Below, in pieces: positions 59,890 through 64,000 of a stretch of DNA of 64,000 nucleotides. The stretch is from positions 3,720,001 to 3,784,000 of the forward strand of contig OY783214.1 in assembly GCA_963678705.1 (NCBI GenBank), in the 5' to 3' direction. Source of the DNA: Panorpa germanica. Its lineage: Eukaryota > Arthropoda > Insecta > Mecoptera > Panorpidae. Positions within the stretch are counted from its first letter, which is position 1. Each line of letters starts with the position of its first letter. The notes beneath the pieces were generated by a model. The model ran no database searches. It saw nothing but the letters and a program-made list of their open reading frames with translations, and had not been told where the DNA came from. Made by a program: the position numbers and the translations under genes.

Positions 59890-60591
59890 TATTACAAATG
59901 AAACAATAGTAGTAATACCTACGTTAATTAATAAAGTTATATATTTAAATTTTTAAGATGATTGTTAGAAAAGAGATTTTCTTGGAACGTCTTTAAGACG
60001 TCGTGTTTTCAGTGTGCTCCCCTTTAATAGTTTGAGCATCTGTTCTATATAAAATATATTTTAGCAACAAATAAAAGCAGATAATAAATGTTGTATTTTA
60101 AAATAAAAATGCCAGTAAATGAATGAGGGTCATATAAGTTTTATAACGGTCTGAAAAATAAAGATTCTTTGAAACAGTTGAAATTCCTCCCATTAATATT
60201 ATATACCATTTTAAATGGAGAAGCAGGTCCTTGCTGGAAATCTTATAGATCTGACAACGGATATTGGTACAAGGAAGTTGGGTTTGAGGCGGGGAGTGGG
60301 GTGCGGGGTAAAGGTTGATATAGGTTCATATGTGTCATATTTGTTTTATAATAAAAATATATAGAAAAAAAATAAAAATGTAATTGATGTGTCAAAAGAT
60401 TAAATATTTATAAGTTTTATTGTATCTTTTTTATTTCCAGTTTACTGGTATATAAAGTGATGCTCCCCCCCCCCTCCCCCCATTGTTAGAATTGGAAAAA
60501 TCGGTTTAGATTTGTAACCTAAGGGTTTGCAATTTATTGCCAACAGGCACAGATAACCCCGTCTTATATAAAAATTGGATTGTGTTCTTAA
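59890..60591. other. Non-coding, no gene seen
   Basis: Short C run at 60465-60480; no exon or element recognised. Confidence 0.4.
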
Positions 60592-61175
60592 GGGGGCGTA
60601 AGGTTTCAACTTTTTTCTTTTCATTTTATTTAATTAATTTATATTATTGTACAACATATTAAGTGTATTGTGTAAAAATTTGAAGTCGATTGGAGTAAAA
60701 CTGTCGGAGATATAGAGTTTTAAGTCTTCACCTCTCTGGTGTGCTTTCGTATTACTTTGAAACTTTTCAAAGTCGGTGCCCCAAAATCTACTGGACCGAT
60801 TCTTTTGAAATTTTGCACACTCCTTCTTTACATGTCGAGGTAGCGCTGTCGAGTTTTTTTTAATTTTAACGTATTTTAAAATAAAAAAGTTTCTGATTCT
60901 TTTCATGAAAAATCGGTATTTTGACTTTTTGGTGCTGTAAAAAATTAAAAAAAAGAAAAACTCGACAGCGTTTTCTGCAGAAACTTATCAGCTAATGAAA
61001 TCATTTTGGTTTTTCGATTTCAGAAAATTCAGTGATGAGTTAGGAGTGGCACCGCAATGTTACTTTATTTTTGTGACGTCAGCCTCATTTGTGTGCCTCA
61101 TTTCTAGATATTTATTTATGAAAATTTCACAAAGTATTCTTCAAATGTCATTTTATCATGTAGTAATTACACGAA
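60592..61175 (+). repeat. Dispersed repeat Q, copy c
   Basis: Preceded by TTAA (60588-60591), starts GGGGGCGTAAGGTTTCAAC, and shares blocks with 13488 and 15459: CGATTGGAGTAAAACTGTCG, TTGAAATTTTGCACACTC, CTCGACAGCGTTTTCTGCAG and GAGTGGCACCGCAATGTTAC. The right terminus is not conserved. A TTAA target would fit piggyBac-type elements, but one end is too little to decide. Confidence 0.6.
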
Positions 61176-62349
61176 AAGGGGGAGGAAGGTCCACAAATTG
61201 TGACAAGATGTGTAAATGGGGGTAATGTAAACTAAAACTAATAAAAAGTGCCACAACGAATTGAACATAAGTAAATTGTTGGTTTGTTTGTTGAACACCT
61301 GCTATTCCAAACTGAATGAACCCAAGATAAAGACCGGGTAGAGGTTAGGTACTTTTTGTTATAAAATACCAATTTCTATTTGTATTAAATTGCTAAACTT
61401 GAAATTACCTTATATATAGCTAATAGTATTTATTCAAATGTCCGAGAGCACTTGTGCGAACCTGAAGGAGTTATATTAGTTATCAGGACAGAACTGATTA
61501 TTAAATTCAATGTTTAATATTTGTTTGTTATCACTTGAAGTTTACTTTCGCTCCTTAATGGTCACATTTACATGGTTCTGTTATTTTGGGATAATTGATT
61601 TTCTAAATGTGTTGTTTCAATATAAAGTTTTAAATTTGGAAAATATGTGACGTCACATCAAGGGTGACGTCCGTAAAGTGTGACAAGTATTACAATACAA
61701 CGAAACTATTACATTTGTTATAATTTAGTCATTGACATAATAATAAAACATCAATCTAACTATTTCTAACGAAGTGCTAATACCGAATGCTGGAGTGGAG
61801 GAATATGCTAGTTACTACCGATCTAGAATTACTTCATTAAATTAAAATCACTTTTTGTGTAGTTGTACTAATTTAGGAATCTCATTCATATTGAGATTTA
61901 TCCCGGACACCACTGCAACAGCCGGACTTGTAGATGCTAGCAAGAAGGATGTGCTACGGCATTCGGCTTTTGGCAACCCAATGGATGGTGGTATAATATA
62001 AGTCAGGGGTATAAGATTGCGCGCGCATCTTTATCTATATATAGGTACACTACAGTGAGGAACAACATTTTTGGTACTAGAACCAAATCAGTAAACCATT
62101 TAGACTTCATAACTAGTACATACTTCCTTTCCACTATTTGGAGTGTGTATGCACAATCCAGGTCACAATACAACTAAATTTTCGACGAACCTGAGTATTG
62201 AAGTGGACATAACAGTATTGCAGACTCGAATTAAATATTATTGAATATATAAAAAAAGCTGCCAAGACATACTGGCCGAAAAATTATAGATGTACGAGTC
62301 TGTTATATCCTTCCTTTTGCCCCCACCTTAAGATACTCTGATTCTCCTA
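61176..62349. other. Non-coding, no gene seen
   Basis: No exon or mobile-element boundary recognised. Confidence 0.4.
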
Positions 62350-62617
62350 TACCAAAACGTTTTACAAGAGGATAGACCGATCCAAGGGGCCAACATCCCC
62401 TAGACCCAATTTTAATTCCGCTATGAGTAGGAGCGAGAGAGCGTTATCCGTGCGCATGAGAGTGAGTGAAACATAAACCTTGATTACCGGATACCTGGAA
62501 AATGGCCGCCTGGTCAAGTTAGCAGGTAGGCATACGATCATTGTACATACTAACACTACTCAATCTTATACATTTTGTTCATCAGAAATCATCTCACTCT
62601 TTAACTAGGACATGTCT
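62350..62617 (-). repeat. TIR element M4, interior fragment, inverted
   Basis: Matches 8895-9165 in reverse order, including TTTTACAAGAGGATAGACCG, CATCCCCTAGACCCAATTTT, CCTTGATTACCGGATACCTG-like and GCATACGATCATTGTACATA blocks. Terminal repeats of the 8789 copy are absent. Confidence 0.75.
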
Positions 62618-64000
62618 GACAGGGTCCTAATCAGGTAGACATGAAGCTAGGTGAAGTAGGTTATGTGGCCCGCGTGCCGCTATTTTCACTTCCCTGGCTT
62701 GTACCGATACACCACGTTATAACTCTAGCTTCAACGTTGGCTGTCGCTGTGGCTGCGGTGGAAGTACACTTCAGTTCTAGTTCCAGCTCCAGCTTCGACT
62801 CCAAACAATGTAATTCAAATAGGATTTGACGTAAATTAGCCAGAGCGAAATGAGCACATTGGAATGAATCACGCTATAAATTTGAGTCAAAGTGAAAACG
62901 AAAACTGAATTAACTGAGACTGAAACTACGAGTATACAACGAGAGAGAGAGAGTAGGAGAGTACGAGAGTACGAGAGTAGTGGTGGTATCTTGTAGCCTG
63001 TATTATAGATTGTATAATTTGGAGAATTATTGTACAAGAGAGAATAGGGTAATTGCTTGAAGATGGAAACATTTGCATGTACTAGGTTGATGTTTTGTTG
63101 CATTACTCGTATGTCTAAGTGGGAACATAAAATGTGTACTTTATTTTCACCATTCCTTCTGCTACTTCTGCTACTGTATCTGTCTCTGTGGGATGTTTAT
63201 GACATCACGAGCAATGTTTGTGTTCTACTGCATTTACATACTCGTATCAAATGTTATTCATATTTAATATTAAGCTAAAACTACTTCGTAAATCGTAATC
63301 GTAGCAAAACACATGCATCTACTTACAAGATATATTAATTTAAGTCAGACGAAGATGATAAATTTTACTGATTAAAACGTTTTAATAATCAACTACTGGA
63401 AACACTAGCTCTCGGCTTCCCACTCAAAGCTAGCTTCAGGCGAATAGTATATTATATTTTACAAAACATTTAGGTAAACTTTGACACATACAATGCTGAT
63501 TATTTTCCTAAAAATAAAACGATAAAATTTGATATAATCAAAAATGAAAATTGACCCAAGACGTGTGATTATTTTCACCATCTGATGGAGAATATCTTAT
63601 ATGTTCCTTAATCAACATTGTAGAAAAACCTCAATCATTGACAGATAAAACATTCATTAAATGTATAGGCAAGAAGATAAAATAAGATGACGATGATATT
63701 GACATGCGACCCATAGCTAACAAAATAACAACTTAAAGTTTATCAAATTATTATCATTACCCTTTCCCTCCTCCCCACTTGTCCATGCTTAGGAAAGGTA
63801 AGTGGATTTCCCTTTTTATGTCAGAGAGATACAAATATTATACCATTCCTGAGTCGACAAAACATGAGCAAGTTTTTAAAATGATTTTCTCATTTCGTGT
63901 CTAGAATTTTTCTTTCACGACAACTAGTCAAAGATGAAGTTAATGTTTTCGCTGATGTATTTTACATAATTCATCGACAAAGTAATGTTGGTGTCTTCTT
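62618..64000. other. Non-coding, no gene seen
   Basis: GAGA and GTACGAGA simple repeats at 62940-62980. Open frames here lack any motif. Confidence 0.4.

Overview
This is a stretch of AT-rich, intron-containing, repeat-laden nuclear DNA from an insect. The two host genes I can support are both animal/arthropod types: part of the replication/circadian gene timeout (timeless-2), and a complete chemosensory protein (CSP/OS-D family). Most of the rest is mobile DNA typical of large insect genomes: non-LTR retrotransposons, Helitrons, hAT-like and Harbinger-like miniature elements, a mariner relic and long microsatellites. I cannot fix the order of insect from the sequence alone.

Layout. 0-5 kb: five consecutive exons of timeout on the minus strand (2327-4688), whose introns and 3' side carry copies of a 17-bp-TIR miniature element and an 83-bp-arm perfect hairpin. 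5-24 kb: no convincing host exon; a 916-bp TIR element with TTA duplication, several smaller TIR repeats, a retrotransposon relic (11.8 kb), three-copy repeat 'Q' (13.5 and 15.5 kb here), a mariner transposase relic (18.1 kb), and a hAT-like element (20.9 kb) with a Helitron nested inside. 24.1-27.9 kb: a second Helitron followed by a head-to-tail array of four minus-strand non-autonomous Helitrons. 28.5-29.2 kb: a two-exon CSP gene with its intron at the family's conserved site. 31.5-32.3 kb: a retrotransposon relic interrupted by 80 TA units. 33-43 kb: a hAT-like miniature element with a perfect 8-bp target duplication and a second copy, two copies of a CCCAGTAAAC element, another retrotransposon relic, and a 1.1-kb GGAGCT hexanucleotide array. 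43-51 kb: sparse, mostly unassigned DNA with a few TIR repeats and a possible transposase relic. 51.3-57.1 kb: a full-length, apparently intact I-like non-LTR retrotransposon with both ORFs open, a poly(A) tail and a 12-13 bp target-site duplication. 57-64 kb: a 5'-truncated cousin of that element and further copies of the dispersed repeats.

The two host genes do not form a functional unit. The coherent story here is mobile-element biology: nested and tandem insertions whose boundaries can be read to the base, and one retrotransposon that looks recent enough to be active.
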